DNA from: Listeria seeligeri serovar 1/2b str. SLCC3954
GTDB taxonomy: Bacteria > Bacillota > Bacilli > Lactobacillales > Listeriaceae
Assembly: GCF_000027145.1 (NCBI RefSeq)
Contig: NC_013891.1
Coordinates: 1,612,001-1,676,000, forward strand
Direction: 5' to 3'
DNA length: 64,000 nt
A program made the translations under genes and the position numbers. Of this stretch, positions 34,606 to 43,798 are shown piece after piece (within the stretch, counting starts at the first letter, position 1; every line of letters starts with the position of its first letter). Under the pieces are notes generated by a model. It was given only the letters and a program-made list of their open reading frames with translations. It was not told the DNA's origin and searched no databases.

Positions 34606-34985
34606 TGTTTTATTCCTCCTTCATTTTTCACTTTCAAACTGAAAAACATGGTATTTTCATATAGCTGTAAGTCGTCTCTAAACAACGTGCCGCCGCCGGA
34701 CAAACCTCCACGAAAAGACACGTCATCTACAACGATTGACGATTTATTTTCGTTAGTGGTGAATAGATTAGTTATTTGTTCGGTATATGCCTCTAAATCG
34801 TCATAATCGGAGCATATAACCCTTATTTCTAACTGTATTTGCGATATAACTTCGCTGTCGACAGGCTTAATAAAATAGATAACAGAGTCTGAATCTACAT
34901 CCGTTGTGAAAATCGGGCTTATATGACCTTTAAAAACCGGGATGTTTTCAGCGATTAATTTATTGATATGTTTTCCAGTAAGCAC
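34602..34985 (-). CDS. Tail terminator-like protein
   Basis: 127 aa. Its alpha-beta pattern and position between the HK97-gp10-like and major tail genes fit the tail terminator/minor capsid family that caps the tail tube. It overlaps the tail gene by four bases. Family assignment rests mainly on synteny. Confidence 0.65.
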   Translation of the reverse strand: MLTGKHINKLIAENIPVFKGHISPIFTTDVDSDSVIYFIKPVDSEVISQIQLEIRVICSDYDDLEAYTEQITNLFTTNENKSSIVVDDVSFRGGLSGGGTLFRDDLQLYENTMFFSLKVKNEGGIKQ

Positions 34986-34987
34986 TA

Positions 34988-35398
34988 TTAACCACCCCCC
35001 AATAACTTGTTTATAGTTTTTAAATTTTCAGTTTGCGCTTTTTCCAGAAAGGGCCGCGGTTTTTGTCCAATGGTCCAATGTACATCGCCTTTTTTGTCCT
35101 CGTAGCGCCACGGTGTTTTTCTTCCGTCGCCTTCTACTGCATATACTCCTGTCCCTTGATGGATATATGGGGCGTACTCGGCTGTATTTCCAACCACTCC
35201 AACAATTTTAGTAGCCTTTAAAACTACTTTATAAGTCGCGGAAGCTCGCAAAATGCCTTCATCTACCGCTTTCATTTGCGTTATATGTCGCTTTGATTCC
35301 CCCATCAAAAAAATAGCGGCCGTTTCAGTGTTTGTTAATAACTGTTTTATTAATAATTCGCCAGCTTTATCTACTGAATTATCAAAGTCATTCGACAT
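34988..35398 (-). CDS. HK97 gp10-like head-tail protein
   Basis: 136 aa with the typical N-terminal helix, TAEYAPYIHQGTGVYAVEG and a C-terminal RPFLEKAQTENLKTINKLLGG, the hallmark of the HK97-gp10 family. It acts at the head-tail interface. Confidence 0.88.
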   Translation of the reverse strand: MSNDFDNSVDKAGELLIKQLLTNTETAAIFLMGESKRHITQMKAVDEGILRASATYKVVLKATKIVGVVGNTAEYAPYIHQGTGVYAVEGDGRKTPWRYEDKKGDVHWTIGQKPRPFLEKAQTENLKTINKLLGGG

Positions 35399-35399
35399 A

Positions 35400-35726
35400 T
35401 TAACCCAACCTTTCTAAATATAACTGGGACATAGTATTGTCATTGTTAACGCCTTTTACTTCAAAAACACCGTTTTCGTTAACAATTCGATAATCGTGTT
35501 CCGTTTTTATACCTTTGAAAGGAGTTAATCCTAAATGGGTGTATTTTTTTGCTCTCACGCCCGCGCTCCCCATCGTTAATTGGTTTTTTTCGCTCGTATC
35601 GAACATAGTTACATAGATGTCCTTAATACGTCCCCAGCTATCTAATTTCTTCGCTCCAGACGATGTTTCGACTGTGATGGCTTTTTGTAATTCAAATTTT
35701 CTTGCTTTGTTTCGAACGAAAGGCAT
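35400..35726 (-). CDS. Head closure (minor capsid) protein
   Basis: 108 aa beta-rich protein with a basic N-terminus and WGRIKDIYVTMFDTSEKNQ; size and position match the head-completion (SPP1 gp16-type) proteins. Ends one base before the gp10-like gene. Confidence 0.7.
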   Translation of the reverse strand: MPFVRNKARKFELQKAITVETSSGAKKLDSWGRIKDIYVTMFDTSEKNQLTMGSAGVRAKKYTHLGLTPFKGIKTEHDYRIVNENGVFEVKGVNNDNTMSQLYLERLG

Positions 35727-35729
35727 AAT

Positions 35730-36047
35730 TTACAGTCCTTTCATTTTTCTATGTTTTGCTATTTTTCGCTTTAATGACTCGGGGTATTCATTTAAATAGC
35801 TATTCGATACCCCTCCTTGCGAATCAGATGCAAGGCCCTCAGTGCCAACGCGATTATATTTAATAACCGCAATATCAATAACAATGCTTTCCATTGAAGA
35901 GCTTATTTCTGTTTGATTTGTTTCGCTTAACGTATCTTCGCAAGCTTCTTCTATAATGTCGTCTAACAGCAACGTGTCACCGCCGCTTGCTTCGAAATCA
36001 GGCAAACGGCGCAACACTTTCGCTTTTAATCCATCTGGAATTTCCAT
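35730..36047 (-). CDS. Head-tail connector (adaptor) protein
   Basis: 105 aa, helical, with YNRVGTEGLASDSQGGVSNS, a block typical of phage DNA-packaging adaptor proteins (gp6/gp15-like). It follows the major capsid gene. Confidence 0.8.
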   Translation of the reverse strand: MEIPDGLKAKVLRRLPDFEASGGDTLLLDDIIEEACEDTLSETNQTEISSSMESIVIDIAVIKYNRVGTEGLASDSQGGVSNSYLNEYPESLKRKIAKHRKMKGL

Positions 36048-36051
36048 ATCA

Positions 36052-36876
36052 TCATCCTGCTACAGTTCCGGTTGGTTTATACGATACAATCGCATTTTTC
36101 TTCTGATTTAACACAAATGCATCGTAGTAAATACGACCTTCAACAAGCGAGCCGCTAATCCCGGGCGCATCAAGGTGAATTTTGTAATCAGCCAATTTAA
36201 TTGGCGCTACTGTGGCCGACGCATGCGCGATAATAAAGCTGACCCCAGTAGGTAGGTAATTCGCTGGTACTCTTACGACAGAAGCCCCGTCGACCATACC
36301 AACTTGCCCCTTGTATTTGATATCAGATTGCGCCAAATCCCCTAATCCGGTAAACGCCGGGTCTAGTTTTAAATCGGCGTAAAAAGTTGATTTAGTTACA
36401 ATCATCCGATTAGCTGTCGGCACTTTAGCTTCGTCTAATTTTTCATTAGCTCGCACGACCGCTTCATAAGCTTTGCTACCATAATTAGTAGTTAGATTAG
36501 TCCCACCTTTAAACATTTCCGCAAAACGGTAAATATCGACTTCCGGCACAATCACTTCTGCGAGTTGTCGAGCAAGAATTTTTTCCGCTTTTAATTGCGT
36601 TTCATTTTCTCTCATTTTGTCCACTGTATAAGTGAACGCGCGGTCTTTGTTAAGCGTCATTGTTTGCTGATTCCCTGTCGCTTCCGCTGGCGTACCGTAA
36701 CGACTTGTTCCGACCGTCGTATAATCAGTCATATCAACGGTATTCGTACTAGTTGCGATTATTGACCTAGCGCCGTCCCACGTATAATCTTGATTAGTAA
36801 AAGGATTCGACACTGCCCCGATAGTAAATGCGTCGTCTACTTTATCGGAAAAAATTGTTGTTAATTCGACTGCCAT
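36052..36876 (-). CDS. Major capsid protein
   Basis: 274 aa. It opens MAVELTTIFSDKVDDAFTIG, with a long central helix region (RAFTYTVDKMRENETQLKA) and the beta-rich C-terminus; a short HK97-fold capsid protein of the type found after DUF4355 scaffolds. No protease domain nearby, consistent with a separate scaffold. Confidence 0.9.
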   Translation of the reverse strand: MAVELTTIFSDKVDDAFTIGAVSNPFTNQDYTWDGARSIIATSTNTVDMTDYTTVGTSRYGTPAEATGNQQTMTLNKDRAFTYTVDKMRENETQLKAEKILARQLAEVIVPEVDIYRFAEMFKGGTNLTTNYGSKAYEAVVRANEKLDEAKVPTANRMIVTKSTFYADLKLDPAFTGLGDLAQSDIKYKGQVGMVDGASVVRVPANYLPTGVSFIIAHASATVAPIKLADYKIHLDAPGISGSLVEGRIYYDAFVLNQKKNAIVSYKPTGTVAG

Positions 36877-36896
36877 TTTTTATTCCTACTTCCTTT

Positions 36897-37481
36897 TTAG
36901 TATTTGCTAAATTCAGCTAAAAAGCTGTCTACTTCCGGGGCTTTAGCTTGTCCCGGTTTCTTTGGGGTGTCCCCTGCAAGTGCGGCCTTGACCGCCGCTT
37001 GTTTTTCAGCGTCCCAAACCGCTTTAAAATCTTTTACATTAAGCATTGTTGTTTCTTCGTCAGCATCAGCGACATATTCCGCGAAAGCCGTAGGAATACC
37101 GTAATCCGTCAGTGTTTTAGTTGCTTTTTTAACAGCGTCAGCACGTTCAGCTTTCGCTTTGTACCCCTCTAACTCAGCTAGACGGTTCTTCAATTCCTCG
37201 CTCGCTCTTTCTTCCGCTGTCATCTTCGCAAGTCGTTCGCGTTTTTCGATTTCGATTTCTTGCGCTTTTTTTTCGCGATTTAAACGCTCTGTGATGATGT
37301 TATCTAGTTCTTTTTGCGTGAAAAATTTTTGTCCCGGTTCTACCGAGTCCGCTGGTTCTGCTGTTTCTGCCGGTTCTGCTGGTTCTGCTGGTTCTGCCGG
37401 GTTTGCCGGTCCGCCCTCTCCACCTAAGTCCGGCGAAAATTTAGCGTGATTTAAAATTGAATGAATGTAACTTTTATACAT
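36897..37481 (-). CDS. Scaffold protein (DUF4355)
   Basis: 194 aa, highly charged and helical, with FTQKELDNIITERLNREKK and LKNRLAELEGYKAKAE, the DUF4355 scaffold signature. A Pro/Ala/Glu low-complexity stretch (AEPAEPAEPAETAEP) at residues about 28-45 is encoded by a short tandem DNA repeat near 37340-37400. GGAGGG precedes the ATG. Confidence 0.88.
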   Translation of the reverse strand: MYKSYIHSILNHAKFSPDLGGEGGPANPAEPAEPAEPAETAEPADSVEPGQKFFTQKELDNIITERLNREKKAQEIEIEKRERLAKMTAEERASEELKNRLAELEGYKAKAERADAVKKATKTLTDYGIPTAFAEYVADADEETTMLNVKDFKAVWDAEKQAAVKAALAGDTPKKPGQAKAPEVDSFLAEFSKY

Positions 37482-37589
37482 TTGTGACCCTCCTTTTTAA
37501 GTCCGGGTAGACTGATGCCGTGTTTTTCTTTTACGCCTAAAACAAGTAAAAAAGGCAAATTAAAAAAGACTGATATTTAAATCACTCTT

Positions 37590-38354
37590 TTATATTTTTA
37601 TTACTGGTATATACGTACATCGGCAATTGGTATGACCCGGGCACGGTGGAGCTTCTTCTATGTCGAATCTTTTTTTGTGTAGTTTTCCGCAAACCTTGCA
37701 AGTGCGTTCGTCATCAGTCGTATACCAGTCGACTTCTTCAATACCTGCTTTTTTATAACCTTCTTTTTGCCCTTCGTTAAGTGCGTGCATGTATTCCGTG
37801 CGCACAAGCGCTCTAGACTGTTCTACTGATACATCCATGCGCTTCGCTATATCTTTTGTGATGTCGGTGACTGAACGACCTTGTATAATTCCGTTCGTCA
37901 ACGACTCATTTAACGCGAATTCTAGTTCTGAGGTGTTTTTCCATATTCGCTTACTGAAATTTGCGCCACTCCAAGGCTCTTTAATGATTTGATTAATTGC
38001 TTTTTCGTTCAGCATAGAAAACGTTATTTCTAATTCGTTTGCTGTGATGGACAGGCCTCGCTTAACAGCTTGTTTTGCTATTTGCGTGATATAACTCGTT
38101 TCAGACTCTCTTAAGCTCGTTATCACGCTATTTATTTGCTTTTCTAAAGCTTCTAAATGCCCTAAGTGATAAAGGTCCGACATCATCGGATTAGGCTGAT
38201 TTACTTTCTGATACATGTGCAATATTTCGATTTCAATTTCCTTTTGCGCTTGTTCGTATATTGCCAGATGTTTATTCGTCTTCTTTTCATTCTCGTTATA
38301 CAGCTCGTGAAGTGGTTTAGATAGCTTTTTCGCTAATTTGTCATTACTTTCCAT
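37590..38354 (-). CDS. Minor head protein (SPP1 gp7 / MuF-like)
   Basis: 254 aa. The C-terminal MuF domain has RALVRTEYMHALNEGQ, a CKVCGKLHKKRF zinc-like cluster and CPGHTNCRCTYIPV. N-terminal half helical. It binds the portal and takes part in head morphogenesis. Overlaps the portal gene by 11 bases. No toxin domain is fused. Confidence 0.9.
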   Translation of the reverse strand: MESNDKLAKKLSKPLHELYNENEKKTNKHLAIYEQAQKEIEIEILHMYQKVNQPNPMMSDLYHLGHLEALEKQINSVITSLRESETSYITQIAKQAVKRGLSITANELEITFSMLNEKAINQIIKEPWSGANFSKRIWKNTSELEFALNESLTNGIIQGRSVTDITKDIAKRMDVSVEQSRALVRTEYMHALNEGQKEGYKKAGIEEVDWYTTDDERTCKVCGKLHKKRFDIEEAPPCPGHTNCRCTYIPVIKI

Positions 38355-39735
38355 TTTCCTCAGCTACCTTTTTCTTTTTTTCTTCATCGTCTTCGTTTGT
38401 TTCTTCGTCGACTTCTTCAAGGTCTTGTTTTTCGTCTTCTTCGTCGATATCGGGGACTAGATTCATTTGATTGTCCATCGCTTCTTCTTTTTCTAGTTGT
38501 ATTTGCTCTAATTCGGCCGCTGGGTCAACGCCCGGAATCATTGCGATTCTACTTCTTTGGCTTAACGTTCCGGCCGTGTCGCGCGCCACCTGTGCCATTT
38601 CGACAACGTTTTGCGGCAAACTAGCGCTAAATTTGACATTTAAATCGTAAACATCAAAAGAACCAGCCGTTTTACCGAGGTAATCCGCAATGTTTTCAAA
38701 GCGCTTAAATAAGCCTTTTCGGAAGCTCTTTTCTTTTTCTTGCCTAGCTTGTTCTAATGATAGTAATTTGTACTTCATTGCTACGCCTGACGCGTTATTA
38801 GCAAAATTTTCATCGGACATGTCCGGAACAAATGAGAATTTGTGAATATCTGAATTGAGTCTATTTTTAGTGTTTTGCGCATATGCGTCATTGACTTGCT
38901 TAATTAACCAGTCCACATCACCGTCGCCGTCAACCTTGAAAGCACCCGCTTTTTTTGCCGCTTCTATGTCCTCGCCGCTCGCTTCGGACATGTTAATTAT
39001 TTTCAAATAAGCGTCAGTGAAATCGGTCAAGTCATCTATTGAGGTCGAAACAGCAACGTCGTAACCATCAACCTCCGTCAATACTTTTTCAAAATCACCT
39101 TTCGCGCTTTTGTTATTCTTGTACTGAATGATTGGACATCTATTTAATTGATGCGGCTTAGTTCCTTCTGAAATCCCCATTTCACTTACGTTTGTTTCTG
39201 CATCTTTGCCTTTTTCGTAAATGTATTGAGTTTGTCCTACGTCGTCATATACGGACATCGTCACAACTATTTCATTATCTTTGTTCAACCTTTCATCAAA
39301 AATAAGCGCGTCAGTTACGCGCTCTCTTATTCGCCCGTCAGTTAATACAATAACGTTTCTAGGGTCGACTGAATCGAAACAGAAATCCCCATTTTCGTCG
39401 TAGTAGTCTAACTCATAAGCAACGCCGTAAATTGCCATGTCTAGAGCTAAATCACTGTTAACAGAAGGCTCGAAATTCCTTTTTAAAATGTAACTAACAT
39501 CTTCATTATCATCAATGCCAGAATACTCCACCGGGTTCCCCATAAAGTGACCTGTTGTTATAGTTGCGATATATCCCGGATAGTTATTGACTATTTTGGC
39601 GTCCTCTTTTGCGCCGCGATTTTCTTTTTTTAGTATGTCATGTTCAGCGTCGTAGTATCTCCGTAATTTATCCAGCCGCTCGCGTTCTTCTGCGTTGTTA
39701 TTATATAGTTCTACCGCTTCATCAAATGTTAGCAT
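38344..39735 (-). CDS. Portal protein (SPP1 gp6-like)
   Basis: 463 aa. Matches SPP1-type portal proteins: LRRYYDAEHDILKK near the start, NNYPGYIATITTGHFMGNPVEY, and a very acidic C-terminal tail (EEDEKQDLEEVDEE). The dodecameric DNA channel of the capsid. Abuts the terminase gene by one shared base. Confidence 0.92.
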   Translation of the reverse strand: MLTFDEAVELYNNNAEERERLDKLRRYYDAEHDILKKENRGAKEDAKIVNNYPGYIATITTGHFMGNPVEYSGIDDNEDVSYILKRNFEPSVNSDLALDMAIYGVAYELDYYDENGDFCFDSVDPRNVIVLTDGRIRERVTDALIFDERLNKDNEIVVTMSVYDDVGQTQYIYEKGKDAETNVSEMGISEGTKPHQLNRCPIIQYKNNKSAKGDFEKVLTEVDGYDVAVSTSIDDLTDFTDAYLKIINMSEASGEDIEAAKKAGAFKVDGDGDVDWLIKQVNDAYAQNTKNRLNSDIHKFSFVPDMSDENFANNASGVAMKYKLLSLEQARQEKEKSFRKGLFKRFENIADYLGKTAGSFDVYDLNVKFSASLPQNVVEMAQVARDTAGTLSQRSRIAMIPGVDPAAELEQIQLEKEEAMDNQMNLVPDIDEEDEKQDLEEVDEETNEDDEEKKKKVAEENGK

Positions 39736-41027
39736 TATCTAACTCCTAACTGGTCCTTGCTAATCGACCCTAATTTATTTTTATTCTTAACTATCGTGTT
39801 TACAAAGTATCTATCTGAGTCCATATGGTGGTCATTTGTTTTCAATGGCGCGTCTAAGCCTTTTAGCGTTGCCTTCTCGTCCCAAATGTAACTACTGAAC
39901 TCCTTGAATGTCTTGACACAACAATCGTTGTATTTTATCGACTCTTCCCCTAAACAGCTAGCAACATTTCGAATACCTTCCAGCACATCATTTTTAGCTT
40001 TTATTACCTTCCAGCCTTTTTGACGTACTAAAGTGATGAATGAAGTCGCTGAGGGGTCAATGATGACTTTCTTCGTCAACCTGTTGGCAAAATCATCTAA
40101 AGCAGTGAAATACTGTTCGTCTGTTCGCTGTATGCCTTTTTCACGACCTCCGTAGTGGTATTCTCTAACTTTGTACCAAACGCCGTCATATAGTCCCCAA
40201 AGCCCCAAAGCAAACGGGTTTTGCGTACCGTAATCGCAAGAAATATAGTATCGCGTGTAAGGCCTGTCTTCCGTTTTTACAACATGCTTATCTTTATTGA
40301 ACATGTCGTATATAACACCCTCGGCCATAACCCATAGACCTAATATATAGCGCTGGTAAAATATGCCTGTGAATGACCTCTTATAGCGCTCTTTGACCCT
40401 CTCACTAAGCGAAAGATTATCGTCCATGGTAAAGTGCAACACTAGCATTTGCTTTTCTTCCGCGCCGTCTATAAATTCTAATTTAAACCAATGATATGGA
40501 CTATCCGGATTACAGTTAAACCATTGTTTCGCGCCATCAATGGAAAGACGCGCTATAGCCTGTTCTACAAATGATTTAGGCATAAGAGCTACTTCATCGA
40601 AAAACATGCCCGCAAGTGTGATACCTTGTATTAAGTCTTGACTCGACTCATCTTTGCCGCCGAATAAATAAAAGTCGTTTGTTTTACCTTTAAAGCTTAT
40701 TGTCAGCATATTGTCCGAGCGGTGGTCTTTAACCCGATACCCCCGACTTCTAAGCATCCTCTTGAGTGGCTTAATCACGTTACGCCTATGCGAACCGATT
40801 GTTTTCCCGGCCATACCAAAATCTTTGTTGTCGAATGTTTCTAAAGCCCAGATGATATATGAAAGCGACATACTCGCGGTCTTGCCAGCTCTAACAGCAC
40901 CATCGCAAATAATCCCGTCGTAGTCGCGATACGGGCTATTTGGACGCCACCACTTCATGACCTTTAATTGTTTTTCACTAAAAGGCTTGAATTTAAATGA
41001 AGATTGCTTTTTGCGTCTATTCTTCAT
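39735..41027 (-). CDS. Terminase large subunit (PBSX XtmB type)
   Basis: 430 aa. ATPase motor with Walker A CDGAVRAGKTASMS, Walker B LAGMFFDEVALM and a C-terminal nuclease domain beginning CDYGTQNPFALGLWG, with a distal IIDPSAT acidic motif. Cuts and packages phage DNA. Overlaps the small subunit gene by 11 bases. Confidence 0.93.
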   Translation of the reverse strand: MKNRRKKQSSFKFKPFSEKQLKVMKWWRPNSPYRDYDGIICDGAVRAGKTASMSLSYIIWALETFDNKDFGMAGKTIGSHRRNVIKPLKRMLRSRGYRVKDHRSDNMLTISFKGKTNDFYLFGGKDESSQDLIQGITLAGMFFDEVALMPKSFVEQAIARLSIDGAKQWFNCNPDSPYHWFKLEFIDGAEEKQMLVLHFTMDDNLSLSERVKERYKRSFTGIFYQRYILGLWVMAEGVIYDMFNKDKHVVKTEDRPYTRYYISCDYGTQNPFALGLWGLYDGVWYKVREYHYGGREKGIQRTDEQYFTALDDFANRLTKKVIIDPSATSFITLVRQKGWKVIKAKNDVLEGIRNVASCLGEESIKYNDCCVKTFKEFSSYIWDEKATLKGLDAPLKTNDHHMDSDRYFVNTIVKNKNKLGSISKDQLGVR

Positions 41028-41769
41028 CCCAATTCACTTCCTTAGCGTCGATAGCTTCTAAAAATCCATCATACTCGACTAAGTCGCCTTCATTGCCGTT
41101 GATTGAGTTAGTCTTGGCTTCGAGGTGTTTAATATTAGCCTTCATGTGCTTAAGGCTTAGTTTCATTTGTCTAGCTTTGAGGTTTCGGGGGTCGTTTTTA
41201 TCTGTCATAGCTACAAAATCATTAATCATTCGCAATAGACCGCTCATGGCCGTGTAATTGGCTTGGATAAACTTCGCTTGTTTATCCCAGCTGAATTGAA
41301 CTTCGAATTCTTGACCTGTCAAATAACTTTCATAACCAGTTTGGGCAGTACCTCTTGTTTCATATGTTTGCCTTTTTGTTTCTTTAGTTAAATCGTCCTT
41401 GTTGGCCACAAACATTATTTGCATGCCGTGCCACAATGTAGAGAATTGCATTTTTATCATCATCCAAACTAAGTCGGCAGGTTCTTCGTCGTCTATTAAG
41501 TCCATAATTTGCAATAACTCATTTGGTGCATATTTTGAATATTTCCCATGTTTTCGAGCGTTTTGATTACCTAATAATGATGACAATTCGGCCCCCTTCG
41601 ATGATGACAATCGCAAAGCCTTTTCCCACTCGTCGATTTTGCGCCATCGGGATACTTGCGAGGGAGAGCAAGAAAGCTTCTTAGCTATTGCGGCTAAAGT
41701 AATTTGACCCTTACAATCTAAGTATAATTTGAGTGCTTTGTCTCTGTTTGTACTACGCTTTTTTGACAC
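41017..41769 (-). CDS. Terminase small subunit (XtmA type)
   Basis: About 250 aa. The N-terminal HTH (IAKKLSCSPSQVSRWRKIDEWEKAL) binds the packaging site; the rest is helical with an acidic end. The frame opens at TTG 41787, but the GTG at 41769 has GGGGGG nine bases upstream and gives the usual basic start VSKKRSTNRDK. First gene of the late operon. Confidence 0.88.
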   Translation of the reverse strand: MSKKRSTNRDKALKLYLDCKGQITLAAIAKKLSCSPSQVSRWRKIDEWEKALRLSSSKGAELSSLLGNQNARKHGKYSKYAPNELLQIMDLIDDEEPADLVWMMIKMQFSTLWHGMQIMFVANKDDLTKETKRQTYETRGTAQTGYESYLTGQEFEVQFSWDKQAKFIQANYTAMSGLLRMINDFVAMTDKNDPRNLKARQMKLSLKHMKANIKHLEAKTNSINGNEGDLVEYDGFLEAIDAKEVNWDEE

Positions 41770-42097
41770 AAAAAAAATACCCCCCAACCGTTTTTTTTAA
41801 TGGCACGTTTTTTCAAATTTCTAAGCTTGTCAGATTTAGAAATTTTAGACTGAAAATAAGTCGATTTTGCTCTAAATTTATAAACCCTCTCATATATACC
41901 GAAAAAGCCTTGCGTTTTTGCTCCCAAAATGTAACATATCTACTATTGTGTTGCATTTTCAATATATGCTCAATGTGCTTATACAGTGCCTTTTTAGCGC
42001 TATTCAAAATACAAATGCAACGTTGTCGGAATGAGTTACATTTTACTGCACTAAAGCGAATAGTTGTTCTTGTTTTTAGGCATAAAAAAAGAGCTGG
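41770..42097. promoter_or_regulatory. Late-operon control region with two large inverted repeats
   Basis: No gene is seen in these 328 bases. Site 1 has AAAATGTAAC (41926-41935) and GTTGCATTTT (41950-41959); site 2 has AAATGCAAC (42014-42022) and GTTACATTT (42036-42044). All four half-sites follow AAATGYAAC or its complement. Centres are about 87 bp apart. Candidate binding sites for a late regulator, the small terminase (pac/cos), or the recombinase-like protein. Confidence 0.55.
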
Positions 42098-42112
42098 TTA
42101 ACAGCTCATTTC
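42080..42112 (-). terminator. Early-operon terminator
   Basis: GAGCTG and CAGCTC around TTAAC followed by seven T on the minus strand. The stop codon of the last early gene lies in the stem. Confidence 0.8.
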
Positions 42113-42460
42113 TTTTATTACTTTTTGTAAAAATTCTTTTTCAGTTTGCCATTTTAGCGGAAACATTACTTCCGTGCTTATCCACCCATCACCTTGCCCT
42201 TCGTCTTCATCAAATCTATAATACATAAATTCAAAAGGGTTTTTCTTATCCCCGACCGGAATTAATGCCGAATAAGAGTAGTAAGGTGGAATCCCTTCAA
42301 AAAAATAGGTATTTGGCATGCTCCCGAAATACATGTTTGTTAATTCGCCGTCACTATCTAAATAAAATAAGTCTTGTTCGCTTCTCGCGCATTCGTTCGC
42401 ATTGTCCCACAAAATATTGCCTCTTCGCTTTATTTTCTTCCACAAAACACGCTTATTCAT
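42098..42460 (-). CDS. Phage protein of unknown function
   Basis: 120 aa, rich in aromatic residues and acidic turns (YYRFDEDEGQGDGWIS). No family recognised. Last gene of the early operon; ends inside the terminator stem and overlaps the preceding gene by eight bases. Confidence 0.65.
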   Translation of the reverse strand: MNKRVLWKKIKRRGNILWDNANECARSEQDLFYLDSDGELTNMYFGSMPNTYFFEGIPPYYSYSALIPVGDKKNPFEFMYYRFDEDEGQGDGWISTEVMFPLKWQTEKEFLQKVIKEMSC

Positions 42461-42647
42461 TTCGATTCACCACTTCGCCGCCAAATACTTCAGCAACTTT
42501 TTTAGCTTCTTCCAAGTCGTCAAATTTTTCCGCTTGAGATTCAGTGCCGGGTTGGTCGTCGATTTGAAAAGTTGCCGTTGTATCTTCAAATTTTTGAAAT
42601 AACAACATTTCGCCGACGCGCACAATATAATAATCTTTATTTTTCAT
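42453..42647 (-). CDS. Small phage protein
   Basis: 64 aa beginning MKNKDYYIVRVGEMLLFQKF and ending with a helix LEEAKKVAEVFGGEVV. Resembles small conserved phage proteins of low-GC Firmicutes without assigned function. Overlaps both neighbours. Confidence 0.65.
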   Translation of the reverse strand: MKNKDYYIVRVGEMLLFQKFEDTTATFQIDDQPGTESQAEKFDDLEEAKKVAEVFGGEVVNRNE

Positions 42648-42903
42648 TTCTCATCCCTCCAGCAATATATTTCACAAAAATAACTTGCATTTTTTCTCTA
42701 AACTCTTTATCTGCCGCTACTTTGCGTTTAAATTCTTCCAGCGTTTCCGGGAAGTTCATTAGTCCTAGCTCGGAAAAACGCTCAAACGCTTCCGATTCTT
42801 GGATTCTCACTGATTCTTGGATTCTGATTTCTATCGACTTTTTTATTAAGTCTGAATGGTCGTGTTCTTTTGCTTTTTCAAAAGGATTTATCACATTAAT
42901 CAC
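42637..42903 (-). CDS. Small phage protein with internal duplication
   Basis: 88 aa, helical and charged. It contains the duplicated RIQESVRIQES, encoded by an 18-bp tandem DNA duplication near 42793-42828. No known family. Confidence 0.6.
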   Translation of the reverse strand: MINVINPFEKAKEHDHSDLIKKSIEIRIQESVRIQESEAFERFSELGLMNFPETLEEFKRKVAADKEFREKMQVIFVKYIAGGMRNEK

Positions 42904-43079
42904 TTTCCTTTCTTTGTATGAATATAACTAATGTTGCTGTTGTTGAAAGTATAAGTATTATTGTCGTCTGTTATTATTTCGATCCAGCCTGTTTCGTAAA
43001 AACTCAAAGCGTTTTCGATGTCATTTACTTCAAAGTGCCACACGCGCCCACTTTGAAAACTAATTGATATCAGTCCCAT
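42900..43079 (-). CDS. Small phage protein
   Basis: 59 aa, starting MGLISISFQSGRVWHFEV and ending ISYIHTKKGK. Beta-rich pattern. The stop overlaps the next start by four bases and it begins two bases after the DUF2786 gene, so it is clearly part of the operon. Function unknown. Confidence 0.65.
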   Translation of the reverse strand: MGLISISFQSGRVWHFEVNDIENALSFYETGWIEIITDDNNTYTFNNSNISYIHTKKGK

Positions 43080-43081
43080 TT

Positions 43082-43786
43082 TTAATTACCCACACCCTTA
43101 ATAGTTCGTTTAGTGAAGTCAATTGAAGAACCGTCTTGGTGACCGCTGATATAAGCAAACGTGACTTCCGTTTGCGGTTGTTTTCTCTCGGTTTCCCTAA
43201 AATTTTCGGCATAGGATTCGAATGATTTTTCGACTTTCTCAGGCATTAGTATTAAAACTTCGTATTCTTCCCTTAGCGCAAATATTTGTTCTCTGAATTT
43301 CGCATCGACCCCATCCAGAAAGCCTATAATGTAGCTTTTTTTAAGCTTCGTCGTGAAACCGCGATTTCTTTTTTCTCCGGTTTCTAAATAATGCCAGCGG
43401 ACAAATCTTTTACTATAATAAATTACTGTTTCATGAGCCAACAAATACATTTCTTTGGCTAAATTTAAATCTTTTTCGATTCCGTAAAAAACCATCGTAC
43501 TCTTTCGTCCCGTCGTGCGATAATACATTTTTACGCGAAAATTCTCCGCGATGATATTACCTAGCCTTTCTTCCCACCAATGTATTTTTTTATGGATAGT
43601 TACGTCGTTTTCAGTGATTAATTCACTGCTTGCTTCCGTTTCGCCTAACTCCTGTTCTGAAATATTATTTTGTAGCATCAACCTTTGCGCTAAAACAAGC
43701 GCTGATTGACCTTCTTCATCGCTCCCATTCTCTCTCGCAATGTTTAACAACCCTTTTATTTTTCTTATAATTTTTTCGTTATCCAT
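43082..43786 (-). CDS. DUF2786-domain phage protein
   Basis: 234 aa. The N-terminal 45 residues (IIRKIKGLLNIARENGSDEE...QSALVLAQRLM) are the DUF2786 domain; the rest is a mixed domain with IHWWEERLGNIIAENF. Widespread in phages, function unknown. In-operon position next to the recombinase-like gene. Confidence 0.85.
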   Translation of the reverse strand: MDNEKIIRKIKGLLNIARENGSDEEGQSALVLAQRLMLQNNISEQELGETEASSELITENDVTIHKKIHWWEERLGNIIAENFRVKMYYRTTGRKSTMVFYGIEKDLNLAKEMYLLAHETVIYYSKRFVRWHYLETGEKRNRGFTTKLKKSYIIGFLDGVDAKFREQIFALREEYEVLILMPEKVEKSFESYAENFRETERKQPQTEVTFAYISGHQDGSSIDFTKRTIKGVGN

Positions 43787-43798
43787 GTTTGCACCTCG

